Position numbers and translations under genes: made by a program | Part shown: piece by piece, positions 49,730-61,230 of the stretch | Position numbering within the stretch: the stretch's first letter is position 1 | Layout of the letters: each line of letters begins with the position of its first letter | Source of the DNA: Vibrio amylolyticus | GTDB taxonomy: Bacteria > Pseudomonadota > Gammaproteobacteria > Enterobacterales > Vibrionaceae | Direction: 5' to 3' | NCBI RefSeq assembly: GCF_023145695.1 | Contig: NZ_JAJHVV010000004.1 | Span: forward strand, 124,001 to 188,000 | Length of the DNA stretch: 64,000 bases | Notes under the pieces: generated by a model | Told to the model about the DNA's origin: nothing | Seen by the model: only the letters and a program-made list of their open reading frames with translations | The model's database searches: none

Positions 49730-50023
49730 ATGACATGTAAAACGTGTGATAAATCGGGCTGGTTTTGGAAAAAAATCGGTCGCTGCAAACGCTGTATGGA
49801 TCAACTCACATCGCTATCTGTTTTATGTGGCGTGGTGTGGTGGTTCACCTGTCGTGATACTCCATTGAGCATTGAATCCATTGCATTAATCATGGCTGGC
49901 TTTGCTTTTAATGGCCTGCTATTTCTGCACCTTTTGATGAAATTCATCGTAATTCCTTTTCAGCAAAACCAACTTGGTGAGAAAGAAGGCAAAAAAAACT
50001 CCAGCACTTCAGGCAAGCACTAG
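49730..50023 (+). CDS. DUF3624 small membrane protein with two CxxC motifs
   Basis: This 97-residue protein has a cytoplasmic-type zinc-finger-like N-terminus with CKTC (Cys3, Cys6) and CKRC (Cys19, Cys22) separated by GWFWKKIGR. Two hydrophobic helices ([16 protein letters not shown] and [24 protein letters not shown]) and a charged tail follow. It matches the DUF3624 family found in Vibrio and relatives, function unknown. It is divergent from the RidA-like gene. Confidence 0.82.
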   Translation: MTCKTCDKSGWFWKKIGRCKRCMDQLTSLSVLCGVVWWFTCRDTPLSIESIALIMAGFAFNGLLFLHLLMKFIVIPFQQNQLGEKEGKKNSSTSGKH

Positions 50024-50338
50024 AGTTTTATCGTCAGCCCAATAAAATTAGCCAAGCTATGTAGCAGTTTGATGACGGCTTATTGAAGCTTTTTTGACGA
50101 AGCTGTTCTTAAGCACGAAACTTTGATGTAAGACTCAGAACAATAAACAAGAATGATAAAAAGAAAAAAGCCCCGCAGCCAATGTCGGTTGCGGGGCCTT
50201 CTTAGATTCTTCTAAGAAAAAGCAGTGGTACTAATTATGACTACCGCTTTTCTTATTAGTTCCTTAAAAACAGGATCTTTTTTTAAGTTTATTTTTTTAA
50301 CCACTTATTCAATCGCTTACATAATGAACACATTGAAT
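50024..50338. other. Intergenic region between DUF3624 gene and argH
   Basis: This 315-base region has the argH terminator with a second hairpin next to it, and otherwise AT-rich sequence. I see no gene or RNA. Confidence 0.5.
50162..50218 (-). terminator. Intrinsic terminator of the argCBGH operon, with adjacent hairpin
   Basis: On the minus strand arms GCCCCGCA and TGCGGGGC flank a 12-base loop and run into TTTTTTC. Directly before it, TTCTTAGA and TCTAAGAA form another 8-base hairpin (50199-50218). It lies about 120 bases past argH. Confidence 0.9.
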
Positions 50339-52231
<1,893 letters not shown>

Positions 52232-52310
52232 TCAGTATCTACTGCTTGTGCAACGATCGTCTCTGATTAAATTCAGCTTCTCTTTTTGTATGATTCAAAG
52301 TTACAGCAAT

Positions 52311-52324
52311 TGAATATAAAAACA
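52311..52324 (-). promoter_or_regulatory. Candidate single ArgR box upstream of argH
   Basis: TGAATATAAAAACA matches 11 of 12 fixed positions of TGNATWWWWATNCA. It lies 98 bases before argH, and not at the 21-base spacing from the pair upstream, so it could be accessory or fortuitous in this AT-rich DNA. Confidence 0.4.
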
Positions 52325-52344
52325 AGGTAAAAATGCAAATATTC

Positions 52345-52379
52345 CACATAATTATTCATTTATTTCGTATTTAAATGCG
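52345..52379 (-). promoter_or_regulatory. Tandem ArgR boxes upstream of argH
   Basis: CACATAATTATTCA (52345-52358) and CGTATTTAAATGCG (52366-52379) each match 10 of 12 fixed positions of the ARG box. Their centres are exactly 21 bases apart, the spacing of ArgR operators. They lie between argG's terminator and argH, which suggests argH has its own regulated promoter in addition to read-through. Confidence 0.6.
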
Positions 52380-52383
52380 ATAA

Positions 52384-52414
52384 AAGAAAAGCCCACCTGC
52401 TATAAGGTGGGCTT
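52384..52414 (-). terminator. Intrinsic terminator between argG and argH
   Basis: Minus-strand arms GCCCACCT and AGGTGGGC flank TATAGC and run into TTTTCTTTTA. It is about 65 bases past argG. Confidence 0.9.
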
Positions 52415-52477
52415 TATCAATAATCGTTACTTTCAAATAGCCTTCAAGCTGATTTAAAAACGACTCTCTAAGTTTGT

Positions 52478-53698
52478 TTACTTCGCTCTTTTCACTTCAT
52501 TCAGCGCTTTAATTCTGCTTGAAAGCGAGTAAAGGCGGATGAAACCTTCCGCGTGGCTTTGGTCGTAAACTTCATCTTCACCAAAGGTTGCAAACTCTTC
52601 ACAGTACAAGCTGTTTTCAGAACGTTTCTGAGTCACTGTTGCGTGACCTTTGTAGAGCTTAATCACGACTTCACCATTCACATCTTGTGCTAGCTCTTCT
52701 GTAGCTGCAAGAATAGATTTACAAAGTGGCGTGAACCAACGGCCATCGTAAACAAGGTGAGAGGCTTTAACACCAAGCTCTTCACGGAATTCAAATGCCG
52801 CTTTATCCAACACAAGCTGCTCTACCGCACGCAGTGCTTCCATCATGATGGTGCCACCCGGAGTTTCGTAGCAGCCACGTGATTTCATACCAACCAGACG
52901 GTTTTCAACGATATCAATACGGCCAACACCGTGCTTAGCGCCTTTTTCATTCAGATAAACCAACGCGTTGTATGGGGTCATCTCTTCACCGTCAACGGCT
53001 ACAACTTCACCTTTTACAACTTTTAGTGTGACTGATTCTGATTCATTTGGTGCTTTTTCTGGATCAACCGTCCAATCCCAGCAATCATCATTTGGCGCAT
53101 TCCATGTATCTTCTAGAACACCACCTTCGGTTGAGATGTGCCATGCGTTTGCATCACGAGAGTAGATTTTAGTCAGTGACGCAGTACAAGGAATATTACG
53201 CTCTGCAAGATAATCAAGACACTCTTCACGGCTCACTAGATCCCATTCACGCCAAGGAGCGATAACATGAAGATCCGGTGCGAGTGCAGCGAATGCGCCT
53301 TCAAAACGAACTTGGTCATTACCCTTACCTGTACAGCCATGACAAAGTGCATCTGCACCAACTTTACGTGCCACTTCAACTTGTGCTTTAGCAATGATTG
53401 GACGCGCCATTGATGTGCCTAGTAAGTATTTGCCTTCGTAATACGCGCCTGTTTTAAGTGTTGGGTAAATGTAATCCGCCACCATCTCTTCTTTCAGGTC
53501 TGCGATGTAACACTCAGATGCACCTGATGCTTTCGCTTTTTCTTCAATGCCTTCTAGCTCATGTGCACCTTGGCCAACATCTGCTACGAACGCGATAACT
53601 TCACAGTCGTAGTTCTCTTTAAGCCACGGGATAATCACTGAGGTATCTAGACCGCCAGAGTATGCGACAACTACTTTTTTAACTTGAACTTTGCTCAT
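52478..53698 (-). CDS. argG: Argininosuccinate synthase
   Basis: ArgG condenses citrulline with aspartate using ATP. The 406-residue protein has the PP-loop SGGLDTS (about 14-20), then the KGNDQVRFE segment and [15 protein letters not shown] typical of the family. Length fits the common 400-residue form rather than the longer E. coli type (447). GGAGAAAG stands before the ATG. It lies between argB and argH, with a terminator and a probable secondary promoter after it. Confidence 0.97.
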   Translation of the reverse strand: MSKVQVKKVVVAYSGGLDTSVIIPWLKENYDCEVIAFVADVGQGAHELEGIEEKAKASGASECYIADLKEEMVADYIYPTLKTGAYYEGKYLLGTSMARPIIAKAQVEVARKVGADALCHGCTGKGNDQVRFEGAFAALAPDLHVIAPWREWDLVSREECLDYLAERNIPCTASLTKIYSRDANAWHISTEGGVLEDTWNAPNDDCWDWTVDPEKAPNESESVTLKVVKGEVVAVDGEEMTPYNALVYLNEKGAKHGVGRIDIVENRLVGMKSRGCYETPGGTIMMEALRAVEQLVLDKAAFEFREELGVKASHLVYDGRWFTPLCKSILAATEELAQDVNGEVVIKLYKGHATVTQKRSENSLYCEEFATFGEDEVYDQSHAEGFIRLYSLSSRIKALNEVKRAK

Positions 53699-53808
53699 TT
53701 TCTTTCTCCAGTTTCCTTGCGCTGCGCTTGGCGGTCAGTGCTAAGGTTTCCATTTAAAATTGATAATCTCTATTCCCACGCTTATGCGTAAGATTATAAT
53801 AAATTTAG

Positions 53809-54600
53809 TTATTTAGGTAAAAACAGGGTTCCTATACACTCTCCTGCAAATAATTTTGCAAGCTTCTCAGGGTATCGCCATGTCGCGACTTGAATAGAGC
53901 GACCTAAATCATTCGCCGCTTCCAGTGCCGCTTCTACTTTAACGATCATGCCATCAGTGATGACTTGCCCTTTAATCAGTGCCTCAGCTTGCTGTTCAGT
54001 TAGGCTTTCAATGAGATGACCTTTACCATCTAACACACCGCTCACATCAGAAAGAAGAACCAGTTCAGCATCAAGAGCGCCAGCAACCGCAACGGCTGCT
54101 TGGTCTGCATTTACATTCATTAACTGGCCTTGTTGAGTAAGACCAATAGAGCTAATAATGGGCAGTGCACCTGTATTTAAAATTGCTTGTAGCACCGTTG
54201 AATCACCAGGCACTGCTTTACCTACCGCCCCAAGTTCAGGGTTAAGCTCTTCAACCTGACATAATCCACCATCAGCCAAACTTAGACCGATAGCATTTAG
54301 ACCATCTTTAATTGCCTGTCCTTGTAGCAATTTATTCGCAGTTCCAGCAAGAGCACCTGCAATCACAGGAATTTGCTCGTAAGGCGTAACACGTAGACCG
54401 TTCTTTTTAACCGTTTTCAGGTTCAACTGAGCCATTAAGTCATCCACCAAATAACCGCCACCATGAACAATAACGATTTGTCGTTGTGCTTGCTGCTGAT
54501 AAGTTTCAATTGCGGCAAATAGCTGACTCAATGTATCACTGCACGATAACGCAGCTCCGCCTAACTTAATCACTAATGGCATCGTTTGGTTTACTGTCAT
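53809..54600 (-). CDS. argB: Acetylglutamate kinase
   Basis: ArgB phosphorylates N-acetylglutamate, the second step of arginine synthesis. The 263-residue amino-acid kinase shows [12 protein letters not shown] at the N-terminus, [14 protein letters not shown], and [18 protein letters not shown]. An AAGGA site seven bases before the ATG supports the start at 54600. It is 74 bases after argC. Confidence 0.96.
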   Translation of the reverse strand: MTVNQTMPLVIKLGGAALSCSDTLSQLFAAIETYQQQAQRQIVIVHGGGYLVDDLMAQLNLKTVKKNGLRVTPYEQIPVIAGALAGTANKLLQGQAIKDGLNAIGLSLADGGLCQVEELNPELGAVGKAVPGDSTVLQAILNTGALPIISSIGLTQQGQLMNVNADQAAVAVAGALDAELVLLSDVSGVLDGKGHLIESLTEQQAEALIKGQVITDGMIVKVEAALEAANDLGRSIQVATWRYPEKLAKLFAGECIGTLFLPK

Positions 54601-54674
54601 GACTGTTCCTTACTGCGTCTGTCTTGTCTCGTTAACTTTCTATTTCAATGACCGCTACTTTAATCACTTTTGCA

Positions 54675-55694
54675 TTAAAGTAAGGCCGTCAATTGATCAA
54701 ATCCGTAGTGGATATTTAAGCACTGCATCGCCTGGCTCGACGCCCCTTTCAATAGGTTATCAATCGCGGATACGACGATGATATGCTCACCTTGAACCTT
54801 CCAACCTAAGTCGCAAAATGGGGTGAATTCTACGTTCTGTATTCTTGGCATCTGTTCATTAAGCAAACGTACTGCAGGCTTACCTTCATAAGCACTGCTG
54901 AAAGCTTGATTAACCTGCTCAGCAGTCACACCAGAAGCCAACTTCATGGTAGTGGTCGCTAAGATGCCACGTTTGAAATTACCTAGGTGTGGCGTGAAGA
55001 TCACATCACGGCCTAAATGACTGGCAATTTCAGGTTGATGACGATGAGCAAACACCCCATAAGGCTGTAGGCTCACTTCGCAAAAGCTATTCACCATTGT
55101 TGCTTTACGCCCTGCCCCTGTCACACCACTGGTTGCGTTAATTACAGGCCATTGATTAAGGTCGAGTAATCCCGACTCAACTAAAGGTTTAATCGCTAAC
55201 TGTGACGCTGTTGGGTAACACCCGGCGACTGCAACTAACTGAGCTTGCTTAATCGCCTCTTCATTCCACTCCGCTAAGCCATATGCCGCATTGTCTAGCC
55301 ACGCTGCGTGCTGATGTTCAAATCCGTAATACTGTTGGTAAAAGCCTTCACCTTTCACTCTAAAGGCACCAGAAAGGTCAAACACTTGGCAGCCACTTTC
55401 TAGAAACACTGGGGCCAAGTCGTGGCTCACTTCATGAGCGGTTGCTAAGAAAACAACATCACATTCCGCCGCGGCTTGCTGCACATCCACTAAAGGCTGC
55501 ACAGGCATATCAACAACGCCAGCGAGCTTACCGTGTAGCTCTGCAATATTTTTGCCTGCGTCAACACTGTTGGCGGAAACGTATAAACCTGATAGCGTAA
55601 GCTGTGGATGTTTTTGCACCATGACAGCCAGTTCCGCTCCGGTATAACCGCTTGCACCTATAATTGTGGTTTTTAGTATTTCAGTGTGTGACAT
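54675..55694 (-). CDS. argC: N-acetyl-gamma-glutamyl-phosphate reductase
   Basis: ArgC reduces N-acetylglutamyl phosphate with NADPH. The 339-residue enzyme has the NADP-binding [16 protein letters not shown] (about 11-26) and the catalytic cysteine in [13 protein letters not shown] (about 155). GGAAG precedes the ATG. It heads the minus-strand arg operon and is divergent from argE, with paired ARG boxes between them. Confidence 0.96.
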   Translation of the reverse strand: MSHTEILKTTIIGASGYTGAELAVMVQKHPQLTLSGLYVSANSVDAGKNIAELHGKLAGVVDMPVQPLVDVQQAAAECDVVFLATAHEVSHDLAPVFLESGCQVFDLSGAFRVKGEGFYQQYYGFEHQHAAWLDNAAYGLAEWNEEAIKQAQLVAVAGCYPTASQLAIKPLVESGLLDLNQWPVINATSGVTGAGRKATMVNSFCEVSLQPYGVFAHRHQPEIASHLGRDVIFTPHLGNFKRGILATTTMKLASGVTAEQVNQAFSSAYEGKPAVRLLNEQMPRIQNVEFTPFCDLGWKVQGEHIIVVSAIDNLLKGASSQAMQCLNIHYGFDQLTALL

Positions 55695-55769
55695 CTACAA
55701 CTTCCAAGTTAAGGCTCTAGTTCATACTTAAAGCAAATTGACTATTAATTTTAAAAAAACCGCTTTATT

Positions 55770-55804
55770 TGATTTTTTATTCATAAATAATGATTTAATA
55801 TGTG
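55770..55804. promoter_or_regulatory. Paired ArgR boxes in the argC-argE intergenic region
   Basis: TGATTTTTTATTCA (55770-55783) has one mismatch over the 12 fixed positions of TGNATWWWWATNCA. TGATTTAATATGTG (55791-55804) has three mismatches. Their centres are exactly 21 bases apart, as in known ArgR operators, and they overlap the expected promoters of both divergent transcripts. Confidence 0.8.
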
Positions 55805-55851
55805 TTTTACCCTCTTAACGTATTTCTGTCAACAGTAGAAGTGAAGATAAT

Positions 55852-56988
55852 ATGCAATTACCCAGTTTTCTTGAGGTCTATGAAGGCCTAATTTCAACCT
55901 CTTCAATCAGCTCAACCGATCCGAGCTGGGATGAAGGTAACAGTCAGGTAATTGAGAAGCTCGCCACGTGGCTCAAAGATATCGGCTTTGAAGTCACGGT
56001 GACTGAAGTCGAAAAAGGAAAGCACAACCTGATTGCTAAAAAAGGCACAGGGAAAGGTGGATTGCTGCTAGCAGGCCACAGCGATACTGTGCCATTCGAC
56101 GATGGACGTTGGAACTTTGAGCCCCATGCACTGACTCAAGCTAACGATCGCTTTTACGGCTTAGGTACAGCTGATATGAAAGGCTTTTTTGCCTTCATTA
56201 TAGAAGCGGTTAAAAAAGTGGATTGGAGTAAGCAAACTAAGCCTCTGTATGTCTTGGCGACCTGTGATGAAGAGACCACTATGCTTGGGGCACGTCACTT
56301 TACTGAAAACGCGCCTTTTAAACCTGATTACTGCATCATCGGTGAGCCAACAAGTTTAGTTCCGGTTCGAGGCCATAAAGGGCATGTCGCAAATGCAGTG
56401 CGCATTACCGGAAAATCGGGTCACTCTTCTGATCCCGCGCTTGGGGTTAATGCTATTGAGATCATGCATGAAGTGATGTTTGCGCTGATGCAACTGCGCG
56501 ACCGATTGATCAAAGAGTATCACCACCCGGGGTTTGCTATCCCAAGCCCAACACTTAACCTTGGTCATATTCATGGTGGTGACAGTGCAAACCGTATCTG
56601 TGGCTGTTGTGAGCTTCACTACGATGTGCGTCCACTACCGGGGATCAGTCTAGATGGCCTTGATAACATGCTGCGCTCATCACTGAAAGAAGTGGAAGCG
56701 AAATGGCCAGGTAGAGTTGAAATAACACCACTGCATGAGCCAATTCCTGGCTATGAGTGTGAGCATGATCATCCATTCATTGCAGGCGTTGAGTCTATTT
56801 GTGAAACCCCATCTGAGACCGTAAACTACTGTACTGAAGCGCCTTTCTTGCAGGAACTTTGCCCGACGTTGGTATTAGGCCCAGGTTCCATCGATCAAGC
56901 CCACCAGCCCGATGAGTTCTTAGCGTTTGAATTTATCGATCCGACAATTAATATTCTGTCCAAATCTATGTACAAGTACTGCTTTTAA
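55852..56988 (+). CDS. argE: Acetylornithine deacetylase
   Basis: ArgE removes acetyl from N-acetylornithine to yield ornithine. The 378-residue M20-family metallopeptidase has the zinc ligands in [13 protein letters not shown] (His) and [11 protein letters not shown] (Asp), and the general-base Glu-Glu pair in [13 protein letters not shown]. The start [14 protein letters not shown] fits. It is divergent from argCBGH. A hairpin (57028-57058, ACCGTGC / GCACGGT) 40 bases after the stop lacks a T run and is a weak terminator candidate. Confidence 0.96.
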   Translation: MQLPSFLEVYEGLISTSSISSTDPSWDEGNSQVIEKLATWLKDIGFEVTVTEVEKGKHNLIAKKGTGKGGLLLAGHSDTVPFDDGRWNFEPHALTQANDRFYGLGTADMKGFFAFIIEAVKKVDWSKQTKPLYVLATCDEETTMLGARHFTENAPFKPDYCIIGEPTSLVPVRGHKGHVANAVRITGKSGHSSDPALGVNAIEIMHEVMFALMQLRDRLIKEYHHPGFAIPSPTLNLGHIHGGDSANRICGCCELHYDVRPLPGISLDGLDNMLRSSLKEVEAKWPGRVEITPLHEPIPGYECEHDHPFIAGVESICETPSETVNYCTEAPFLQELCPTLVLGPGSIDQAHQPDEFLAFEFIDPTINILSKSMYKYCF

Positions 56989-57164
56989 CTCAAAGGGAAC
57001 ACACTTACTTGTCTAGAAATCGGCAAAACCGTGCGAGTTTTCAATCAACTAGCACGGTATCCCTGCCTAAAGTTGTAATAAAATTTCAGTAATTCATTTA
57101 TCAATAGGGTTATTGCCTTGTTTACATTCACACACATAATAAATGCAAACTAATGCTGCAATGT

Positions 57165-57194
57165 TTGACTCTTACTAGCATTTTTCGCTAGATT
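57165..57194 (+). promoter_or_regulatory. ppc promoter candidate
   Basis: TTGACT (57165-57170), an 18-base spacer and TAGATT (57189-57194) form a recognisable sigma-70 promoter 54 bases before ppc. The CTAGC / GCTAG inverted repeat overlaps the spacer and -10. Confidence 0.6.
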
Positions 57195-57247
57195 ATCTAC
57201 TAATGAAGGAACACTGGATGTAATTTTTTTACAAGGCAGGATGAAAA

Positions 57248-59881
57248 ATGAACGAAAAATACGCTGCACTCACAAGTAACGTAAGCATGCTAGGCCGCTT
57301 GCTTGGCAACACCATCAAGGATGCACATGGTGACGTTATCTTAGAGAAAGTTGAGACAATTCGTAAGCTTTCTAAATCAGCAAGTGCAGGCAATCAATCT
57401 GATCGTGACACTTTGATTGAAGAAATTAAAAGCCTACCTAATGAGCAACTCACACCTGTTGCACGCGCATTTAACCAATTTCTCAACCTGACTAATATGG
57501 CTGAGCAGTACCATACGATTTCACGTCACTGTGAAGAGCATGTCTGTGAACCTGATGTTCTTCAGAGCTTATTTTCTAAGCTTAGCCAAAACGAAATCAG
57601 CAAGCTTGACACTGCACAAGCGGTTCGCGATCTTAATATCGAACTCGTACTTACTGCTCACCCTACAGAAATCACCCGTCGCACCATGATCAACAAGCTG
57701 GTTAAGACGAACGAGTGCTTATCTAAACTAGAGCTAACCGACCTCTCTCATAAAGAGCGCCAGAAAACGGAACGTCGTTTAGAGCAGTTGATTGCGCAAG
57801 GCTGGCATTCCGATGTGATTCGTAAGCAGCGCCCTACACCACTTGATGAAGCAAAATGGGGCTTTGCCGTTGTTGAAAATTCACTATGGGAAGGGGTTCC
57901 AGAGTTTTTACGTGAGCTTGATGAGCGACTAGAAAACTATCTAGGTGAGGGTCTACCGATTGATGCACGTCCGGTGCATTTCTCATCTTGGATGGGTGGC
58001 GATCGCGATGGTAACCCATTTGTCACGCACACGATCACACGTGAAGTGATGCTGCTTTCTCGCTGGAAAGCCGCTGACCTTTACCTTGGTGACATCAATG
58101 AGCTCGTCACTGAACTGTCGATGACAAAGTGTAATGACGCAGTTCGTGAACTAGTCGGGGACGATCAACACGAACCTTACCGCGCCGTACTGAAAGATCT
58201 TCGTGCTCTTCTTAACGAAACGCTAGAAGTATTAGACGCAAAAATTAACGGCCAAAAATTAGCGGTTAAGGCGCCACTGCAACATATCGACCAACTGTGG
58301 AAACCTCTGTACGCTTGTTACCAGTCTCTTCATGAGTGTGGTATGGGCGTTATCGCAGACGGATCTCTACTAGATACTCTACGCCGTATTAAAGCGTTTG
58401 GTGTGCACCTTGTCCGCTTGGATATTCGCCAAGAGAGTACACGTCACTCTGATGTGCTTTCAGAGTTAACACGCTACTTAGGTATTGGCGATTACGATCA
58501 ATGGAGCGAGCAAGATAAGGTTGCGTTCTTAACCAATGAACTGAGCTCTAAACGCCCACTTCTACCACGTGATTGGGAACCTTCTGCGCCTGTTAAAGAA
58601 GTTCTCGATACCTGTAAGATTGTTGCCTCTCAGCCGCGCGAAGCCTTTGGTGCCTATGTCATTTCAATGGCACGTACCGCGTCTGATGTCCTTGCTGTAC
58701 ACCTACTGCTACAAGAATCTGGTTGTCCTTACCGCATGGACGTGTGTCCACTGTTTGAAACGCTCGACGATTTAAACAACGCTGAAGCGGTTATTAAGCA
58801 GCTTCTCGATATCGATCTGTACCGTGGCTTTATTCAAAACCACCAAATGGTAATGATCGGTTACTCTGACTCAGCGAAAGATGCCGGTGTGATGGCGGCT
58901 GGTTGGGCGCAATACAGTGCCATGGATGCATTAGTTAAAGCGTGTGAAATAGAAGGTATTGAGCTGACTCTATTCCACGGTCGCGGCGGTACTGTTGGTC
59001 GTGGTGGTGCTCCTGCGCACGCGGCGCTTCTTTCTCAGCCACCAAAGAGCTTAAAAGGCGGGCTGCGTGTAACTGAGCAAGGTGAGATGATTCGCTTTAA
59101 GCTTGGTCTACCTGATGTTGCGGTTAATAGCTTCAATATGTATGCAAGTGCAATCTTAGAAGCGAACCTTCTTCCGCCTCCAGAGCCAAAGCAAGACTGG
59201 CGTGATCTGATGGATGTGCTTTCAGAGGTTTCTTGTGAGTCTTATCGTAATGTCGTTCAAGGTGAAGCGGACTTCGTTCCTTATTTCCGTCAAGCAACAC
59301 CTGAGCTTGAACTGGGTATGCTACCTCTTGGCTCTCGTCCTGCAAAACGTAACCCGAATGGCGGTGTTGAAAGCTTACGTGCTATTCCATGGATTTTCTC
59401 ATGGAGCCAAAACCGTTTGGTACTGCCAGCATGGTTAGGGGCAGGTGAAGCGATTCAATACTCTATTGATAAAGGTCACCAAGAGCTGTTAGAGGCGATG
59501 TGTCGCGAATGGCCATTCTTCTCAACTCGCCTAGGTATGTTAGAGATGGTTTACTCAAAATGTAATATCGAAATCTCTCGTTACTACGATGAACGTCTTG
59601 CGGATCCATCATTACTGCCACTGGGTGATCGTCTGCGTGATCAGCTACAAAAAGACATCAAAGCAGTACTAAATGTTGAGAACAATGAGAACCTAATGCA
59701 AAGCGACCCATGGGGACTTGAGTCTATTCGCTTGCGCAGCATTTATGTTGAGCCATTAAACATGCTTCAGGCGGAATTGCTGCATCGAACTCGTCAAATG
59801 GATGAGCCTTGTGCAGAGCTCGAAGAGGCATTGATGGTTACCATTGCTGGTATCGCAGCAGGCATGCGTAATACCGGGTAG
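57248..59881 (+). CDS. ppc: Phosphoenolpyruvate carboxylase
   Basis: PPC carboxylates phosphoenolpyruvate to oxaloacetate, refilling the TCA cycle. The 877-residue protein has [14 protein letters not shown] (catalytic His near 138), [31 protein letters not shown] and [17 protein letters not shown], and ends in the conserved NTG. Length is close to E. coli (883). AAGGCAGG precedes the ATG. It is followed by a terminator. Confidence 0.97.
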   Translation: MNEKYAALTSNVSMLGRLLGNTIKDAHGDVILEKVETIRKLSKSASAGNQSDRDTLIEEIKSLPNEQLTPVARAFNQFLNLTNMAEQYHTISRHCEEHVCEPDVLQSLFSKLSQNEISKLDTAQAVRDLNIELVLTAHPTEITRRTMINKLVKTNECLSKLELTDLSHKERQKTERRLEQLIAQGWHSDVIRKQRPTPLDEAKWGFAVVENSLWEGVPEFLRELDERLENYLGEGLPIDARPVHFSSWMGGDRDGNPFVTHTITREVMLLSRWKAADLYLGDINELVTELSMTKCNDAVRELVGDDQHEPYRAVLKDLRALLNETLEVLDAKINGQKLAVKAPLQHIDQLWKPLYACYQSLHECGMGVIADGSLLDTLRRIKAFGVHLVRLDIRQESTRHSDVLSELTRYLGIGDYDQWSEQDKVAFLTNELSSKRPLLPRDWEPSAPVKEVLDTCKIVASQPREAFGAYVISMARTASDVLAVHLLLQESGCPYRMDVCPLFETLDDLNNAEAVIKQLLDIDLYRGFIQNHQMVMIGYSDSAKDAGVMAAGWAQYSAMDALVKACEIEGIELTLFHGRGGTVGRGGAPAHAALLSQPPKSLKGGLRVTEQGEMIRFKLGLPDVAVNSFNMYASAILEANLLPPPEPKQDWRDLMDVLSEVSCESYRNVVQGEADFVPYFRQATPELELGMLPLGSRPAKRNPNGGVESLRAIPWIFSWSQNRLVLPAWLGAGEAIQYSIDKGHQELLEAMCREWPFFSTRLGMLEMVYSKCNIEISRYYDERLADPSLLPLGDRLRDQLQKDIKAVLNVENNENLMQSDPWGLESIRLRSIYVEPLNMLQAELLHRTRQMDEPCAELEEALMVTIAGIAAGMRNTG

Positions 59882-59949
59882 TCATCGAGCCTTAGCGTAT
59901 CGTTCGACTTAACAGTTCTATGAATCTAGCGATACGTTTAATGAAATAA

Positions 59950-59983
59950 GTAAAAGACAGTACGAAAGCGTGCTGTCTTTTCT
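59950..59983 (+). terminator. Intrinsic terminator of ppc
   Basis: Arms AAAAGACAGTACG and CGTGCTGTCTTTT (one G-U pair) flank AAAG and end in TC. It lies about 70 bases past ppc. Confidence 0.85.
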
Positions 59984-60081
59984 ATTTACATCGTCTAGAA
60001 ATTCAGTAAATTATCAAACCAAAGCTCAATAAGGAGACAAATAGACCCACTAAAACAGAATAATATTCCGATTATAAAATC

Positions 60082-60103
60082 TTATTGAGTCATTTATCAG
60101 TTT
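60082..60103 (+). promoter_or_regulatory. LuxR/HapR-type operator upstream of aphA
   Basis: TTATTGA (60082-60088), four bases, then TTTATCA (60093-60099) preserve both core half-sites of the LuxR consensus (TTATTGATAAA and TTTATCAATAA halves); overall 16 of 22 positions agree. It lies 266 bases before aphA. LuxR/HapR repression of aphA is established in several vibrios, but I cannot show binding. Confidence 0.7.
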
Positions 60104-60220
60104 TTGCCACAAATCCTCCCTTCTATTCCACTTTATGCTTATATTTAGATATACTACTGCACCACTGCGATAACACACATATACTAATTATCTCGCAGTA
60201 TTCAAAACAACTCAGGTCTG

Positions 60221-60248
60221 CCTAGGTGATAAACGGCTTTAAAAAGGT
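60221..60248 (+). promoter_or_regulatory. Predicted Qrr small-RNA pairing site in the aphA leader
   Basis: The stretch contains CTAGGTGA (60222-60229), CGGCTT (60234-60239) and AAAAGG. As I recall Qrr2-5, the reverse complement of their core and first stem-loop reads CTAGGTGA, a short gap, CGGCTT, then AAGAAGGG, in this order and nearly this spacing. Qrr activation of aphA translation by pairing in the leader is known from V. harveyi. The Qrr sequence is from memory. Confidence 0.6.
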
Positions 60249-60254
60249 GACATA

Positions 60255-60274
60255 ACCAACACGATAAAGTTGGT
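60255..60274 (+). promoter_or_regulatory. Small hairpin in the aphA leader
   Basis: Arms ACCAAC (60255-60260) and GTTGGT (60269-60274) flank an 8-base loop. It falls between the Qrr-complementary stretch and the repeated palindrome, so it may form a compact local stem in the leader RNA. Confidence 0.5.
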
Positions 60275-60276
60275 GC

Positions 60277-60329
60277 TGTTTAAACATAGAAATAATAAGT
60301 GCCACGAAGCACAACCAATGTTTAAACAT
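60277..60329 (+). repeat. Repeated palindrome TGTTTAAACAT with inner stem in the aphA leader
   Basis: The same 11 bases occur at 60277-60287 and 60319-60329. As the unit is nearly self-complementary, the copies can pair with each other; GTGC (60299-60302) and GCAC (60309-60312) form an inner stem over a six-base loop. The second copy ends 39 bases before aphA. Confidence 0.75.
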
Positions 60330-60368
60330 CGTTATTTGTAGTTTATTTGACCTATTTGGATTTAAGAC

Positions 60369-60905
60369 ATGTCATTACCACACGTAATCCTCACTGTACT
60401 TAGTACACGCAACGCAACCGGATACGATATCACCAAAGAGTTTTCCTCTAGCATCGGCTATTTTTGGAAGGCTAGCCACCAGCAAGTGTATCGTGAACTC
60501 AATAAAATGGCTCAAAATGAGCTTGTAAGCTGTGTTCTTGAACCTCAAGAAGGTAAACCTGACCGTAAAGTCTACTCCATTACCGATGCGGGTCGTGGTG
60601 CTTTAGGCGACTGGTTTGATCAACCAACAGCGCATCCAACCGTTAGGGATGAGTTTTCAGCGAAATTGATGGCTTGTTCAGTGCAAGATTCCGCACCTTT
60701 CCACACTCAGCTTAATGAGTTAGTGGCTGAATCTCACAAGCTTGTTGCGCACTATCAAGAAATTGAAGCGGCATACTACGCAACGCCTTCTACTCTTGAT
60801 AAACAGCAAAAACTAGAGCGTCTAACATTGCGTCGAAATCTGCTACTTCGCCAAGCATGGTTAGCATGGGCTGAAGAAGTACTGGTTGAGCTAGACTCGC
60901 TGTAA
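60369..60905 (+). CDS. aphA: Low-cell-density master regulator AphA (PadR family)
   Basis: AphA activates virulence and biofilm genes at low cell density and opposes LuxR/HapR in Vibrio quorum sensing. The 178-residue protein has a PadR winged helix (MSLPHVILTVLSTRNATGYDITKEF, with RELNKMAQNELVSCVL) and a C-terminal antiparallel coiled coil for dimerisation (LVAESHKLVAHYQEIEAAYY). Length and sequence fit AphA of Vibrio. It lies after ppc with a long regulatory leader and is followed by a terminator. Confidence 0.95.
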   Translation: MSLPHVILTVLSTRNATGYDITKEFSSSIGYFWKASHQQVYRELNKMAQNELVSCVLEPQEGKPDRKVYSITDAGRGALGDWFDQPTAHPTVRDEFSAKLMACSVQDSAPFHTQLNELVAESHKLVAHYQEIEAAYYATPSTLDKQQKLERLTLRRNLLLRQAWLAWAEEVLVELDSL

Positions 60906-60991
60906 GGCAGAAGCTCGCTGCTACTTGCTAGTTGAATATTGGCTTGACGATCGAATAAGCCTTACAATCTAAGGCGAATTTCATACACGCT

Positions 60992-61022
60992 AAAAGCTTG
61001 CTGTAACGGCAAGCTTTTTTGT
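60992..61022 (+). terminator. Intrinsic terminator of aphA
   Basis: Arms AAAAGCTTGC and GCAAGCTTTT flank a TGTAACG loop and lead into TT, about 85 bases past aphA. Confidence 0.92.
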
Positions 61023-61165
61023 ATCCAATGCCAGCTAAGAAGATCATTCTTTTAAGCACCTCGTAATTTTACAGACAGTATTCGAATTTAGATAAGGCCA
61101 GCAAAAGGACCACTCTATATCACCACTCAAATTACCCTCACTAATGATTGTTCTAAGAGCATCAA

Positions 61166-61203
61166 ATACAAAAAAGACCAGCTGTGTTCGCAGCTGGTCT
61201 TTA
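61166..61203 (-). terminator. Intrinsic terminator of cysE
   Basis: Arms AAAGACCAGCTG and CAGCTGGTCTTT flank a six-base loop and run into TTTGTATTT on the minus strand. The plus strand also ends in T, so both directions may use it. Confidence 0.92.
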
Positions 61204-61230
61204 ATTTATTCTTCTTCACTAAGTATCTTT

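Larger units (their letters stand above)
59882..60368. other. ppc-aphA intergenic region (long regulatory leader)
   Basis: This 487-base region starts with the ppc terminator and then holds a LuxR/HapR-like operator, a Qrr-complementary stretch, a small hairpin and a paired palindrome before aphA. I see no small ORF or RNA gene. The listed sites suggest that transcription and translation of aphA are both regulated here. Confidence 0.7.
60906..61230. other. aphA-cysE convergent intergenic region
   Basis: This 325-base region holds the aphA terminator (60992-61020) and the cysE terminator (61166-61203). Between them is unremarkable AT-rich sequence without a gene. Confidence 0.5.

Noticed and set aside
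49981..50026. AAAACTC / GAGTTTT hairpin at the DUF3624 end as a terminator
   Set aside because: The short AT-rich stem with a 21-base loop overlaps the coding end; unconvincing.
57028..57058. ACCGTGC / GCACGGT hairpin as argE terminator
   Set aside because: The arms are perfect but no T run follows, so it is only mentioned with argE.
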